Notes: generated by a model from the letters alone, not told the origin. A DNA stretch of 64,000 nucleotides from Candidatus Epulonipiscium viviparus (GCF_030708075.1 NZ_CP117982.1:682001-746000), one strand, 5' to 3'; shown: positions 26,064-36,406, numbered from the stretch's first letter. Translations and numbers: made by a program.

Positions 26064-29000
26064 CTAGCTGGTAAATGTTACAACACTTGTAGCTGGATTC
26101 CATTGAACTGTAAGTCCCAAAGCCTCTCCAAGAGGAGTAATAGGTGCAAAAGAGTTATTGCCCTGAAGCATCATAGGCTCCTTCATAATTACAGGGGTAC
26201 CATTAACGATAAGAATTTTGGAGCCATCTCGAACGGTAACTAAGGTTGAGCCAGGTGCACCGACAGTGCCATTAACGATCGTGGCAGTCATGACGCCAAA
26301 CTCATCACGATAAGATGAAATTTTATTATCCTCAATTCCAAACAATTTTGCTAAATCACGAACACCAATCATAGGATAACCATTAGTTGTAATGAATGGT
26401 TTTGTAGACATAGCAGTAGTTTTGCCATTTACTGTTGCTGTCCCAGATCTAAAGTTAACCTGTGCAACAGTGGATTCTTCTTGTTGAGTGGATCCTATAC
26501 CGATGACTAAGTAATCTTCATATGACAATTCGGAGTCTTCGTTAAAGTCAATCGCATCTCCTTTGATGGTGAGATCATAGTTGCCTCGAGGTGTACCGGC
26601 CCAGATGTCATAATTTATATCTTTGATAGTGATTGTACCAGGAATGTCGTCGGATTCCTGATCGATATGAATTTCTAAAATCCCTTTATCGCCATCAAAA
26701 TCAGTGCTAACTTCGAGTCCAGATTGGCTGTCGGTCGAAACATTTCCATCGTCAAAAGATCTACTATCTAGACCAATATCTTCAAGTTCAATAATAATAG
26801 TATGACCATCTCTAAACATCTCTGCTTCAGTTTCTTTAAGTATAATTTCTCCAGTTTTTTGATCTTTAAGACCTAGATCAACATAAACTTGAGGTGCAGT
26901 AATAGTGAACGGCTTCTTGACACTGCCGATAACAGTGACTATTTCCTCGTCCTTAAAATTGTCGCTTTCAAATGTAATGCTCATGTCCCCGGCTGTGGCA
27001 TCGGCATCGGCTCGCACTGGGAATGAAAAAATAAGTTCCTCAATTATATTGTGCCATTGCTGTTCAGCATTGTCGTCATCTTCGTGGAAATAAAAACCTT
27101 CGCATTCGTCATAAAGTTTGTCGATATCTAATGTGTACTCATCGTCATCAACGGTTAAAATATCTGTATCACCATTAACGATTTCACCACCATTAAACTC
27201 AAAAACAATATCGGCTACATCATAATCCATTTTGCCGTTTTTAAACGTAAAGTAAAATTCATCTCGTGGGTTAAGCGAACCTTGGACGACCTCTATAAGT
27301 GCAAGTTCTACATCTGCAGAATCTTGACCAGCCCATACTTCGGCTTCTTCTAGAACTTCTATTAGGACATCGTTATCAATTACGGTCGAAATAGCAAATT
27401 CTTCTGAGAGCTCGTTGGCATCATCAAAGTCTAAACTTCCTACTTTGTTGCCGTCCCAATCAAGGGAGTCATTATCAACCTGAGATATGGACATTTCGAT
27501 TTCGCCAAGAGAAAGCTCGGAGTGTCTGGATCTTAAATCTATTGGTAAGTTATGGAATTCTATACCGCCTTCATAACTGCGAAGAGGTCCTGAGGAAATT
27601 TGTCCAGTTTCGTCTATAATTCGAATTACCATTTCTGCGTCTTCAACTGCAAGAACCTCAACTTGAATATGTTCTTCGTAGCCTCTTAGCCCGCCAACAA
27701 TTTGGATATATGGGTAAAGAGCACCTTCTTGGCCGCCATTACCATCGGCATCAGGTTTGGAATCCCACAACCTGTCTCCCTCGCTTAAGCCAAATTCAAG
27801 ATCGTTTTCGCTAAGTTGGATATGAAAAATTCCGCCACCTATTCCAGCTTCTAGAGCCTCTCTATCTTTTAATGGTTTGCCATCCTCGTCATGCGTTTTA
27901 AATGCTCCTGCAAATACAAATTCTTGATTTTCTTCTAGTTCGAAGACACCGAGATTGCCTCTTCCTTCTAATGAAATTGTGCCTTCGCGTTTAAGATTGA
28001 TATCTGCAATATCGCCGGTAACTTCAGAAGAGCTAAGAGTTAGCTTATTGCTAAAAATTTCGCGACCATCAACATCAAGAGCTGGAGCTTTGCCTGTTAC
28101 CGTGAATGCTACTGGAACATACAAGCGGTAATTGGTGCTGCCTCTAGCAAAGTTTTGATACATCTCAACATCAAGAATGGATTCGTCTCCATAAGGATCA
28201 CGGAAAATAGTGAATTCCTTTAAGTACGCATGCGCATTGTTACTAGGATTTGAGACATTACTTTGATATCCAGCGGAATTGAAATCGAATCCAGAATTAG
28301 TAGAAATATTACTAGCTGTGGGATCATCTATGGCTGTGACTATGGCACCATCGACAGCAGTAGGAGTGATGATATCGACACTTGGAATTAATTTTTCGGC
28401 ATCTTTATCGCCATCAGATTTAAGATTGACAAAAACTATATCACCATCTTCGTTCTCAGCCGTCGTGAATATAAAAACTTGTTTATGATCACTGGCCAAT
28501 TTTGTAAGGTTCGGTGGTGATGCAGGATTTTTTCTCGTAATGTATTGCTTTGCTTCTGCGTAGTCGGTAGAAACATAAGAGGTGTAGTTTCCGTCTTGAT
28601 CTATCGAAAAAATTCGTCTAGGAAATGGTGGATTGACTGCAGTTATTGGTGGACTAATTGCTAAAAGCTCGGTATCATTTCCGGAAGAAATATCCTCTAA
28701 AGCGTATATAGCATTACTAGGCAAAGATTTGTCGGTCACTGCGAGTTTATAGTCTGTAATAGAGTTTTCAATAACCTCATTTTTTTCGTTGCGTTGAGCG
28801 ACGCCATCATCACCTTGAGTTGGCGTAAAGAATTTTTCGTTAAATTTTAGATCGAGTCCTTTAATTTGAAATTGAATAGGAGAATCTAAGTCTCCAGATA
28901 TTGGGTCGTTATTGTTGTTATAAATTTTCAAGTTTATGGCTTCCCGTCCTGTTTGTGGATTAACGTATCCAAACTCATTAGACATAATCATAGATTCCTT

Positions 29001-29096
29001 ATCCACTAGAACTTGCATTGCAGAAGTGAATGTTGGAAGAGAAGTTGATACCATTGCGGCTGCCATTAACATTGCTAATTTCTGACGTAGTTTCAT
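26064..29096 (-). CDS. Large secreted protein with C-terminal stalk domain, paralogue A
   Basis: A 1010-residue exported protein. The start at 29096 is set by a GGGGGG ribosome-binding site and a signal peptide beginning MKLRQKLAM (cut likely after TSA, about residue 26); the frame is open 49 residues further but without such a site. The body is very acidic, beta-type, and shares with paralogues B-D an early KESM...EAINL...NNNNDP segment, a mid DLEFGLSEGDRLW-type region and a GTPRG.YDLTI segment (about 820). The last 115 residues match copper amine oxidase N-terminal (stalk) domains (MIGVRDLAKLFGI, SKILIVNGTPVIM). No SLH, LPXTG or membrane anchor is seen. Probably surface-associated; function unknown. 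Confidence 0.8.
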   Translation of the reverse strand: MKLRQKLAMLMAAAMVSTSLPTFTSAMQVLVDKESMIMSNEFGYVNPQTGREAINLKIYNNNNDPISGDLDSPIQFQIKGLDLKFNEKFFTPTQGDDGVAQRNEKNEVIENSITDYKLAVTDKSLPSNAIYALEDISSGNDTELLAISPPITAVNPPFPRRIFSIDQDGNYTSYVSTDYAEAKQYITRKNPASPPNLTKLASDHKQVFIFTTAENEDGDIVFVNLKSDGDKDAEKLIPSVDIITPTAVDGAIVTAIDDPTASNISTNSGFDFNSAGYQSNVSNPSNNAHAYLKEFTIFRDPYGDESILDVEMYQNFARGSTNYRLYVPVAFTVTGKAPALDVDGREIFSNKLTLSSSEVTGDIADINLKREGTISLEGRGNLGVFELEENQEFVFAGAFKTHDEDGKPLKDREALEAGIGGGIFHIQLSENDLEFGLSEGDRLWDSKPDADGNGGQEGALYPYIQIVGGLRGYEEHIQVEVLAVEDAEMVIRIIDETGQISSGPLRSYEGGIEFHNLPIDLRSRHSELSLGEIEMSISQVDNDSLDWDGNKVGSLDFDDANELSEEFAISTVIDNDVLIEVLEEAEVWAGQDSADVELALIEVVQGSLNPRDEFYFTFKNGKMDYDVADIVFEFNGGEIVNGDTDILTVDDDEYTLDIDKLYDECEGFYFHEDDDNAEQQWHNIIEELIFSFPVRADADATAGDMSITFESDNFKDEEIVTVIGSVKKPFTITAPQVYVDLGLKDQKTGEIILKETEAEMFRDGHTIIIELEDIGLDSRSFDDGNVSTDSQSGLEVSTDFDGDKGILEIHIDQESDDIPGTITIKDINYDIWAGTPRGNYDLTIKGDAIDFNEDSELSYEDYLVIGIGSTQQEESTVAQVNFRSGTATVNGKTTAMSTKPFITTNGYPMIGVRDLAKLFGIEDNKISSYRDEFGVMTATIVNGTVGAPGSTLVTVRDGSKILIVNGTPVIMKEPMMLQGNNSFAPITPLGEALGLTVQWNPATSVVTFTS

Positions 29097-29204
29097 TTGT
29101 ATATCCCCCCATATGTGCAAAATCAATGTGAGCGTAAGGCTCTCTTGATATATTTTATTTTTTATATTTAGCAATAAATGTGTGATACATCTGCTATAAT
29201 TGAA

Positions 29205-29275
29205 ATTATATAAGATACTGCAGAAAAAGTCAATGAATGACAATAAAACGTAATTATCATGTAATTAAATGTAAT
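29205..29275 (-). promoter_or_regulatory. Promoter and two-component-type operator of stalk gene A
   Basis: Minus-strand promoter TTGACT (29228-29233), 17 bp, TATAAT (29205-29210). Upstream, read on the plus strand, are CGTAAT (29249-29254), N5, TGTAAT (29260-29265), and a third TGTAAT at 29270-29275. The nearer GTAA starts after exactly 16 bp from the -35 box, as in genes B, C and D. The leader is about 105 nt and lacks the hairpin of the other three, having instead a short GAGC / GCTC stem-loop. Confidence 0.8.
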
Positions 29276-29293
29276 GAAAAGTGTTTTAAAGTT

Positions 29294-29321
29294 AAAAAAA
29301 GAGGAGAACATATAGTTCTCC
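29294..29321 (-). terminator. Terminator of stalk-protein gene B
   Basis: Minus-strand stem GGAGAAC / GTTCTCC (7 bp, 5-nt loop) followed by TC and seven T. Confidence 0.85.
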
Positions 29322-29377
29322 CGAGTAGCAAATGAATTAATTCAGATAGAAAATACTAAAAACTAAGATGATAAAAA

Positions 29378-32365
29378 TTAATTACTAAATGTTGCGATAC
29401 TAGTAGCATTATCCCAGTGAACAGTTAAGCCTAAAGATTCTGCGATAGGTCTAATCGGTGCATACGCACGATTGTCGGATCCGATAGTCATAGCTTCACC
29501 CATAATGACAGGGTTACCGTTTACTGTAAGAATTTTTGAACCATTCTTAACGGTTACTAAAGTTGAACCAGGCTCGGCAATTTTTCCGTTGGTAATGGTG
29601 ATGGTCATAACATCAAATTCATCGTGACCATATTTAATTTGATCTTCGTCTATTCCAAAGAATGATGCGATATCACGCACGCCAATCATAGACCAGCCAG
29701 AAGTTGTGATATAAGGCCGAGAGGTCATAGCAACAGGTGTTCCGTTTACTGTAGTTCTACCAGATTTGAAGTCTACTTTAGAAACAGTGGATATTTTCTC
29801 TTTCTCTGGCTCAATATTTTCTCCGATATGCAAATAGTCTTGATATTCTAAGTCGCTATCCCCAGAAAAATCAATGGCATCGCCCCTAATTGTGAGATCA
29901 TAGGCACCTCTAGGCGTACCAGCCCAAATGTCATACTCGATATTTTCGATGGTAATGGTTCCAGGGATATCGTCAGATTCTTCGGTGATGGTAATTGTGA
30001 GTGTACCTTCTTTGCCATCAAAGTCTGTATCGATTTCAAGCCCGGACTGTTCATCGGTAAATACATTTCCGTCATCAAATGATCTGCTATCAAGTCCGAT
30101 ATCTTCTAATTCGATGATGATTTCATGCCCATCCCTAAACATTTCTGCGGCAGTTTCTTTGAGAACAATCTTGCCGGTTTTTTGTTCTTTAACACCTAGG
30201 TCGAGATAGACAGGTTCGGCCGTGACGGTGAAAGGCGTTTTAATATTACCAACAACTACGGTTTTTTCTTCGTCTTTAAAGTTATCGCTTTCGACAGTAA
30301 CGGTCATATCACCTGCCTTTGTACCAGCATTGGCGCGTACTTTAAGCTCAAAAGTAAGCTCTTCTAATATTTGGTGCCATTTTGCATCAGCGTTAGCTGT
30401 ATCTTCTTGGAAATATATTCCTTCGCAAGCATCGTAAAGTTCATCGAGATCTAAAGTATATTCTTCATCATCATCATGACTGAATATTTTTTGGTCATCA
30501 TTTTGAACTTCGCCACCTTCAAATTTAAAAGTTATGCTTTCTAAGTTGTCTTTCAAATCTGGGTCCAGTTTTCCGTTATTCAATTTGAAGAAGAATTCGT
30601 CTCTTGGGTTGATAGCACCGCCTACGATTTCTTGAATGGCAATTTCTATTGTATCAGAATCTTGACCAGCATAAAGTTCGGCTTCATCAAGTATCTCTAC
30701 CAAAACATTGTCGTCTATTACTTCTGCAATGGTCAATGTTTCTTGTATTTCATCTGCATCTTTGAAATCAAGATGACCAACTTTGTCGCCTTCCTCGAGG
30801 CTGTCTGGGTCAACTTGAGTTATTGACAATTCGACGTCTCCAAGAGAAAGCTCGGTATGTCTAGATTCAAGTTCAATTGGCAAATTATGAAATTCGATGC
30901 CGCCCTCATATTTACGGTTGATGCCCGTTGTACGATTAGTTTCATCAATAATTCTAAGTACGACTTCATTATGTTCTGCGGCAAGAATTTCTACTTGAAT
31001 ATAGTTATCAAAGCCTCTTAAACCTCCAGTTAGTTGAATATGACCTGCAAGAGCACCGGGTTCGCCATCTTTGGTTATATTGCCGGTATCGGAATCAATA
31101 GTAGCTTTTTCGTTCCATAATCTGTCACCTTCACGTAAATCAAATGCAAGATCGCTATCACTGAGTTGAAGATGGAAAATCGCACCATCTGTACCTTGGT
31201 CTAAAATGTCTGGCATATCGATACTATAGTCATCTGTGGAAAATTCTCCATCGAACACAAATTCTTGATTTTCTTCTATTTCGAAGATACCCAATTCGCC
31301 TTTGCCATCCACTGAGAGTTGACCGTCGCGTTTAAGATTGATATCTGCAATATCGCCACTAACTTCGGGATTGGAGCTAATAACTAATTTGTTGCTATAG
31401 ATTTCTTTACCATCTACATCAAGAGCAGGTGCCTTGCCAGAAACCCTAAAGGCTACGGGTACATAAAGACGTTCATTTAATCCTTTACTAAAGTTTTGGT
31501 AAAACTCAACATCTAAAACGGAGTCGTCGCCATAGTTGTCTCTAAATATTGTAAAATCTTTAAGATAGAGTTGAGTATTAGGTAGGTCGGTTGTAAAAGT
31601 GAAATCGGTTTTACCAGCAGTAATTAACCCTGACATGTCACCAGCATTGGGATTAAATGGTGTGATACTGCCGGTATTGCGTACGAAATCAGTTTTTCCA
31701 TTATTTGGAACTACGTTGATATAAAGTGGTTCTTTGTCAACACCAAATGGTATTTTTTTACTCTCTTTTGGAGCGACTTTTTGAAACATAAATATTTCAG
31801 TAACATTACCAGCGGGGTTTTGGATATAGTTAGTATTAGGAGTAGAATCTCGAAGATAGGACTTTCGTTGTGCATATGGTATTGATACATATGAGGTATA
31901 GTTACCGTCCTTATCAATTGCAAAAATTCTATCTGCGTAGCCAACATATGAAGCATTTTTACCAGTTAATTCACCATCGGTGAGATCGGAGTCTTTTGAA
32001 TAATCTGTGAGTGCGTACACCGTATCGTTGGTGATGCCCTCATAATCATTTAAGGTAACATCCTCAGAAAAAGTATTGTCCCCTTTTGTTTCTGCATAAA
32101 GTTTTTCGTCGAATTTGATGTCTAGTCCTTTAATTTGAAATTGTATAGGAGAGTCGTGACTGGCTTTCATAGGGTCATTGTTGTTATTATTGATCTGTAA
32201 ATTGATTGCCTCTTTGTCAGCGGCAGTGTTCATGTATCCGAACTCATTAGACATAAGCATAGATTCTTTGTTTACTAAAATTTGTATTGCGCTGGTGAGT
32301 GTAGGCATTGTGGAAGTTATTATAGTTGCTGCCATTAGCATTGCTAATTTCTGACGTAATTTCAT
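29378..32365 (-). CDS. Large secreted protein with C-terminal stalk domain, paralogue B
   Basis: A 995-residue paralogue of A with nearly the same signal peptide (MKLRQKLAM...) and the closest overall match to A, including the NNNNDP, SPIQFQIKGLD, DIADINLKRDG, SRHTELSLGD and WAGTPRGAYDL segments. The C-terminal 115 residues are the stalk domain (MIGVRDIASFFGI, SKILTVNGNPVIM, IRPIAESLGLTV). GGGGGA lies about 8 nt before the ATG. The body is strongly acidic with many Asp-Asp/Glu turns, which might bind calcium; that is a guess. Confidence 0.8.
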   Translation of the reverse strand: MKLRQKLAMLMAATIITSTMPTLTSAIQILVNKESMLMSNEFGYMNTAADKEAINLQINNNNNDPMKASHDSPIQFQIKGLDIKFDEKLYAETKGDNTFSEDVTLNDYEGITNDTVYALTDYSKDSDLTDGELTGKNASYVGYADRIFAIDKDGNYTSYVSIPYAQRKSYLRDSTPNTNYIQNPAGNVTEIFMFQKVAPKESKKIPFGVDKEPLYINVVPNNGKTDFVRNTGSITPFNPNAGDMSGLITAGKTDFTFTTDLPNTQLYLKDFTIFRDNYGDDSVLDVEFYQNFSKGLNERLYVPVAFRVSGKAPALDVDGKEIYSNKLVISSNPEVSGDIADINLKRDGQLSVDGKGELGIFEIEENQEFVFDGEFSTDDYSIDMPDILDQGTDGAIFHLQLSDSDLAFDLREGDRLWNEKATIDSDTGNITKDGEPGALAGHIQLTGGLRGFDNYIQVEILAAEHNEVVLRIIDETNRTTGINRKYEGGIEFHNLPIELESRHTELSLGDVELSITQVDPDSLEEGDKVGHLDFKDADEIQETLTIAEVIDDNVLVEILDEAELYAGQDSDTIEIAIQEIVGGAINPRDEFFFKLNNGKLDPDLKDNLESITFKFEGGEVQNDDQKIFSHDDDEEYTLDLDELYDACEGIYFQEDTANADAKWHQILEELTFELKVRANAGTKAGDMTVTVESDNFKDEEKTVVVGNIKTPFTVTAEPVYLDLGVKEQKTGKIVLKETAAEMFRDGHEIIIELEDIGLDSRSFDDGNVFTDEQSGLEIDTDFDGKEGTLTITITEESDDIPGTITIENIEYDIWAGTPRGAYDLTIRGDAIDFSGDSDLEYQDYLHIGENIEPEKEKISTVSKVDFKSGRTTVNGTPVAMTSRPYITTSGWSMIGVRDIASFFGIDEDQIKYGHDEFDVMTITITNGKIAEPGSTLVTVKNGSKILTVNGNPVIMGEAMTIGSDNRAYAPIRPIAESLGLTVHWDNATSIATFSN

Positions 32366-32414
32366 TTTTATATCCCCCTATTTTTATCTATATATGTTGT
32401 ATGATTAGTATGTC

Positions 32415-32476
32415 AAGCCAAAAGACCAGTTATTTTGCAGTGGATGCTTTTGGCTTCTTCTTTGGCTTTTATATTT
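32415..32476 (-). promoter_or_regulatory. Conserved leader hairpin of stalk gene B
   Basis: In the 5' leader the minus strand reads TATAAAAGCCAAAG, then AAGCCAAAAG (32447-32456), a loop of 22 nt, and CTTTTGGCTT (32415-32424). The two copies of AAGCCAAA compete for one right arm. The same arrangement is found in the leaders of C and D. Confidence 0.6.
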
Positions 32477-32516
32477 AGGGTAGCAGTTATGTGTCTTGCT
32501 TGCTGCTACATTTAGA

Positions 32517-32577
32517 ATTATATAATATATAGCGCAAAAAGTCAATAAACGGAGATATTTTGTAATTTTTGCGTAAT
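32517..32577 (-). promoter_or_regulatory. Promoter and two-component-type operator of stalk gene B
   Basis: Minus-strand TTGACT (32540-32545), 17 bp, TATAAT (32517-32522), then 16 bp upstream of the -35 a direct repeat TGTAAT-N5-CGTAAT on the plus strand (32561-32577). The leader is about 145 nt. This explains the 324-bp gap between B and the next fragment. Confidence 0.82.
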
Positions 32578-32662
32578 AATGTGTCGTTGTGTTACATAAT
32601 AAAATAGGGACTATAAAGGGGTTATGTAAAATAAAGATTTATACCGTAATATTATGTGTAAC

Positions 32663-32986
32663 AAAAAAAGAGCCGAAGCTCTCTGAGTATTAATTTGAAA
32701 ATGTTGCGATACTATTTATTCCGTCCCAAGATACAGTGAGGCCTAATGCTTCTGCTATAGGTTTGATAGGTGCATAAGCTCGGTTGTCGGAACCGATAGT
32801 CATGGCTTCGCCCATTATCACCGGATTTCCGTTTACAGTTAAAATTTTAGAACCATGTTTTACAGTGACAAGCGTAGAGCCTGCTTCTGCTATTTTTACA
32901 GATGTTGTTTCGTCTTCGATGTATTCAACCATTTCATCGGAGTCATAGCGCTGGTCTTTGGCATCATCTTCCATGTCATTGTAAGT
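32663..32986 (-). pseudogene. Broken 3' fragment of a stalk-protein gene
   Basis: The fragment repeats the end of gene C, terminator included (33037-33270 and 33524-33617), but lacks 264 bp between two 11-bp copies of tctgctatttt at 33260-33270 and 33524-33534. The 94-residue open frame (32690-32974) therefore joins a DYNDM-like linker region to the final half of the stalk domain in frame. No signal peptide or ribosome-binding site belongs to it. It ends with a clean terminator hairpin (32663-32682, TTCG loop). Confidence 0.85.
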
Positions 32987-33036
32987 TCTGTAGTATGATT
33001 TGTAAATAGCATATCATATTAAAATGAACAAGCAAT

Positions 33037-33059
33037 AAAAAAAGAGCCGGAGCCCTCTA
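33037..33059 (-). terminator. Terminator of stalk-protein gene C
   Basis: Seven T on the minus strand follow a short, bulged GAG/CTC stem. It is a less perfect version of the hairpin at the end of the neighbouring fragment (32663-32682). Confidence 0.5.
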
Positions 33060-33063
33060 AGTA

Positions 33064-36000
33064 TTAATTTGAAAATGTTGCGATACTATTTATTCCGTCC
33101 CAAGATACAGTGAGTCCTAATGCTTCTGCTATAGGTCTGATAGGTGCATAAGCTCGGTTGTCGGAGCCGATAGTCATGGCTTCGCCCATTATCACTGGAT
33201 TTCCGTTTACAGTTAAAATTTTAGAACCATGTTTTACAGTGACAAGCGTAGAGCCTGCTTCTGCTATTTTGCCGTTTCGAATTGTAACAGTCATAACATT
33301 ATTTTCGTCATGTCCAAATGAAATTTGTTCTTCTGGGATTCCGAAGAATAGAGCAAGGTCGCGAACGCCGATCATCGACCATCCTGTAGGGGTGATATAT
33401 GGTCTAGAGGTCATAGCCACTCGAGTACCATTTACTGTTGTGGAGCCAGATCTAAAGTTTACGATTGTTTTTATTTGTGTTTTTTCGACTTCTGGATTTT
33501 CGCCAGTGCCAACAGTTAAATAATCTGCTATTTTTACAGATGTTGTTTCGTCTTCGATGTATTCAACCATTTCATCGGAGTCGTAGCGCTGATCTTTGGC
33601 ATCATCTTCCATGTCATTGTAAGTTTTATTAGCATGGTCAAGAGCATCACCGCTGATAAATAAATTATATTCGCCTCTAGGTGTTCCTGCCCAAATGTCA
33701 AATTCTAGATCTGAAACTATAATTTGTCCAGGAACATCATCGGATTCTTCTTCTATTGTAAGTATAATTAGACCGTCTTTTATGGAAATATCGGCGTCGA
33801 TTCCGGAATTAGCATCGAAGTTAACCTCCGCATCAACGATATGTTGGTCTTCCAAACCTATGATAATTTCATGACCATCGAGTAACATTTCTTCTTGAGT
33901 TTCTTTGATAATAATATTTCCAGTACGTTGCTCTTTAAGTCCGATATCGAGGTAAATAGGTTCTGCTTCTATTACAAATGGACGCGTAACATTTCCGACT
34001 ACAAACGTAACTTCCTCATCAGCTAGGTTGTCGCTTTCGATGGTAAGTGTAATATTTCCTGCATCTGCATCTGCATCAGCTCCAAGTTCTAGCTCAAAAG
34101 TGAGAGATTCAAGGATTTCGTACCAAGCTTCTTCGTCGTCTTCTTCGAAATACGTACCTTCGCAAGCATCATAGAGATTATCAAGGTCTAATATATATTC
34201 GTCGCCATCTTTTAGCAATACATTTGCGTCAACATTGTCTATAGACCCAGAATCAAACTCAAACTCAATGTCAATGTCATCATCTTCGTTTGTGACAACA
34301 TAAGCATTATCAAATCGAAGATAGAACTCATCTCTAAGGTTGATAGATCCGCCAACAAGCTCGCGCAACGTAATTTCAATTTTGTCAGTAGTTTGACCAG
34401 CAACAAGTTCAGCTTCTTCGTCGATGCTAATTAGAACATCATCAGAATTTATTTTGGCAATAGTAAAGGTTTCGTCCGCACCGCGTGCATTGCTAAAGTC
34501 AACGTCATCAACTTGGCCGTTATTTTCAAAGTGGACATTATCGACTTCTGTTACGATCATTTCTAGATCGCCTTCTTTTAGTTCATCATGTCTAGAGCTG
34601 ATTTCGATTGGAAGATTGACAAATTCGAAGCCACCTTCATAGTTACGAGTTTTTTCTGAATGCAGTGATTCGTCGATAATTCTAATAACCAATTCTTCGT
34701 CTTGTACACCAAGAACTTCGACCTGAATATAGTCTTCATAACCACGGAATCCACCGGTTAATTGAATGTACTGAGCAAGAGCACCCTCTCTGCCAGGTTC
34801 ATTATTGGCTGGGTCAGGTTTTAAATCCCAATACCTATCGCCTTCTGATAAACCATCAAATGCTAGCTTGCTGTTTTTAAGTTGGATATGATATGTGCGT
34901 CCATCTTTTGCGGCTTCTAAGTCTTCTCTAATTTCATCATTAGAACGATCATTGGTCGCAGTAAATTCACCATTAAAGACAAACATTAGAGTTTCTTCGA
35001 TTTCGAATGAACCGAGATTACCTTTGCCGTCAATAGAAAGATGTCCTAAATCTTTATCATGTATATCGACGCTATGTTCGCTGATGGTGGTATTAGAGGA
35101 TAAAGCAACATCCCAGCCGATTGTGAAGTAGCCGGTTTCGTCATGAAGTCTAATGGAAGGTTTTGGTCCCGTAACTCTAAATGCTAGTGGCACATACATT
35201 CTTTGGGTTACGGCATTTGTGCCTAAGCGGTTATAGATCGCCATCTCTAATGTTTTGGCATCGCCATATTGGTCGCGGTACAATGTATATTCTTTGATAT
35301 ATGCTCTAGTTCCTGTGCCCTGTCCACCAAGTGGTGCAAAGATATCTTCTCCAAATTGGTCATATACGTTCCAGTCATCGATGGAATCTTCGTTATAGAG
35401 AGCAATTGGTTGAGGTTCGTCATCGTTTATTACTAATTTATCACGTGTAGATGAACTATGTTCTTTGTCTCCACTAGGGTCTTTGATCATATTTAAAAAA
35501 ACGCTTTCGCCTGTGTCGATGGTATCACCGTCGTCATTATTGTCTTTCGATGCAAGTCCAAACAAATAAATTTCATCGCCTGAGTTAAGGTAGTTTTTAT
35601 AATTGTTGCGTATGCCCGCATATTCCATTGATACATACGATGTATAATTGCCATCTTCATCGATAGTGAATAATCTATGAGGATACATATGCTTGCCAGA
35701 GGAATCATTACTACCTCCGGGTCCTGCTTCTGAGCCACTAGTTAAATCTGATGCAAGCTGACGATCGTTGCGTTTTGAATTATCCGCAAGAGCGTAGGGG
35801 TATTTACGATTTAGTGGTTCGGGATCTTTATAATCATAAGAAGAAAGCATTGTATCATATTGTAATGTATATCCATCGAGATCCTTGTAAGTTTCTTGAA
35901 ATAGGTTTTCATCAAAAGAAATATCCTTGGAAGTAATCTCTACAATAGCAGGCAAGTGACTTTCTTGGAGAGGATATAAATCACTGCTATTATTTCTGAT

Positions 36001-36198
36001 TTGCAAATTGATGGCTTGGTTTTGCGCTGGATATATATCGCCATCTTCTTCTTGGTAATAACCGTATTTATTGTACTCACTGTCGGTGGTCATCGATTCC
36101 TTGACGACATCAACAATAACGGCACGAGTTATAACGGGTGTAGCAGAAGTGACCATAGCTGCCGCCATAACCATTGCTAATTTCTGACGTAGTTTCAT
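33064..36198 (-). CDS. Large secreted protein with C-terminal stalk domain, paralogue C
   Basis: A 1044-residue paralogue with signal peptide (MKLRQKLAMVM..., cut about residue 26). It is the most divergent of the four near the N-terminus (a KYGYYQEEDGD segment replaces the NEFGY segment), but keeps the SRHDELKEGD, GTPRGEYNL and stalk-domain regions (MIGVRDLALFFGI, SKILTVNGNPVIM). Ahead of the stalk domain is an extra acidic linker (about 860-895, with DDAKDQRYDSDEM). Its 3' end gave rise to the fragment at 32663-32986. GGGGGATTT precedes the ATG. Confidence 0.8.
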   Translation of the reverse strand: MKLRQKLAMVMAAAMVTSATPVITRAVIVDVVKESMTTDSEYNKYGYYQEEDGDIYPAQNQAINLQIRNNSSDLYPLQESHLPAIVEITSKDISFDENLFQETYKDLDGYTLQYDTMLSSYDYKDPEPLNRKYPYALADNSKRNDRQLASDLTSGSEAGPGGSNDSSGKHMYPHRLFTIDEDGNYTSYVSMEYAGIRNNYKNYLNSGDEIYLFGLASKDNNDDGDTIDTGESVFLNMIKDPSGDKEHSSSTRDKLVINDDEPQPIALYNEDSIDDWNVYDQFGEDIFAPLGGQGTGTRAYIKEYTLYRDQYGDAKTLEMAIYNRLGTNAVTQRMYVPLAFRVTGPKPSIRLHDETGYFTIGWDVALSSNTTISEHSVDIHDKDLGHLSIDGKGNLGSFEIEETLMFVFNGEFTATNDRSNDEIREDLEAAKDGRTYHIQLKNSKLAFDGLSEGDRYWDLKPDPANNEPGREGALAQYIQLTGGFRGYEDYIQVEVLGVQDEELVIRIIDESLHSEKTRNYEGGFEFVNLPIEISSRHDELKEGDLEMIVTEVDNVHFENNGQVDDVDFSNARGADETFTIAKINSDDVLISIDEEAELVAGQTTDKIEITLRELVGGSINLRDEFYLRFDNAYVVTNEDDDIDIEFEFDSGSIDNVDANVLLKDGDEYILDLDNLYDACEGTYFEEDDEEAWYEILESLTFELELGADADADAGNITLTIESDNLADEEVTFVVGNVTRPFVIEAEPIYLDIGLKEQRTGNIIIKETQEEMLLDGHEIIIGLEDQHIVDAEVNFDANSGIDADISIKDGLIILTIEEESDDVPGQIIVSDLEFDIWAGTPRGEYNLFISGDALDHANKTYNDMEDDAKDQRYDSDEMVEYIEDETTSVKIADYLTVGTGENPEVEKTQIKTIVNFRSGSTTVNGTRVAMTSRPYITPTGWSMIGVRDLALFFGIPEEQISFGHDENNVMTVTIRNGKIAEAGSTLVTVKHGSKILTVNGNPVIMGEAMTIGSDNRAYAPIRPIAEALGLTVSWDGINSIATFSN

Positions 36199-36240
36199 TT
36201 TAAATCCCCCTTAATATTATGCGTACTAGAACTTTCTTTT

Positions 36241-36310
36241 GCCAAAAGCAAGTTAAAAATATAATAAAAAAATATATATGCTTTTGGATTTTCTTTGGCT
36301 TTTATATTTA
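36241..36310 (-). promoter_or_regulatory. Conserved leader hairpin of stalk gene C
   Basis: Minus strand: TATAAAAGCCAAAG, then CCAAAAGC (36280-36287), a 30-nt AT-only loop, and GCTTTTGG (36242-36249). It has the same layout as in the leaders of genes B and D. Confidence 0.58.
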
Positions 36311-36345
36311 ACATAATTATGAGATATTCTCAATCTACCCCTAGA

Positions 36346-36406
36346 ATTATATTATAAGCGTTATAAATAGTCAACAAAAAATGTCAATTCGTAACTATAA
36401 TGTAAC
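36346..36406 (-). promoter_or_regulatory. Promoter and two-component-type operator of stalk gene C
   Basis: Minus-strand TTGACT (36369-36374), 17 bp, TATAAT (36346-36351). Upstream, 16 bp from the -35, is CGTAAC-N5-TGTAAC on the plus strand (36390-36406). Leader about 140 nt. Beyond the operator (36407-36584) I see only AT-rich sequence. Confidence 0.8.
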
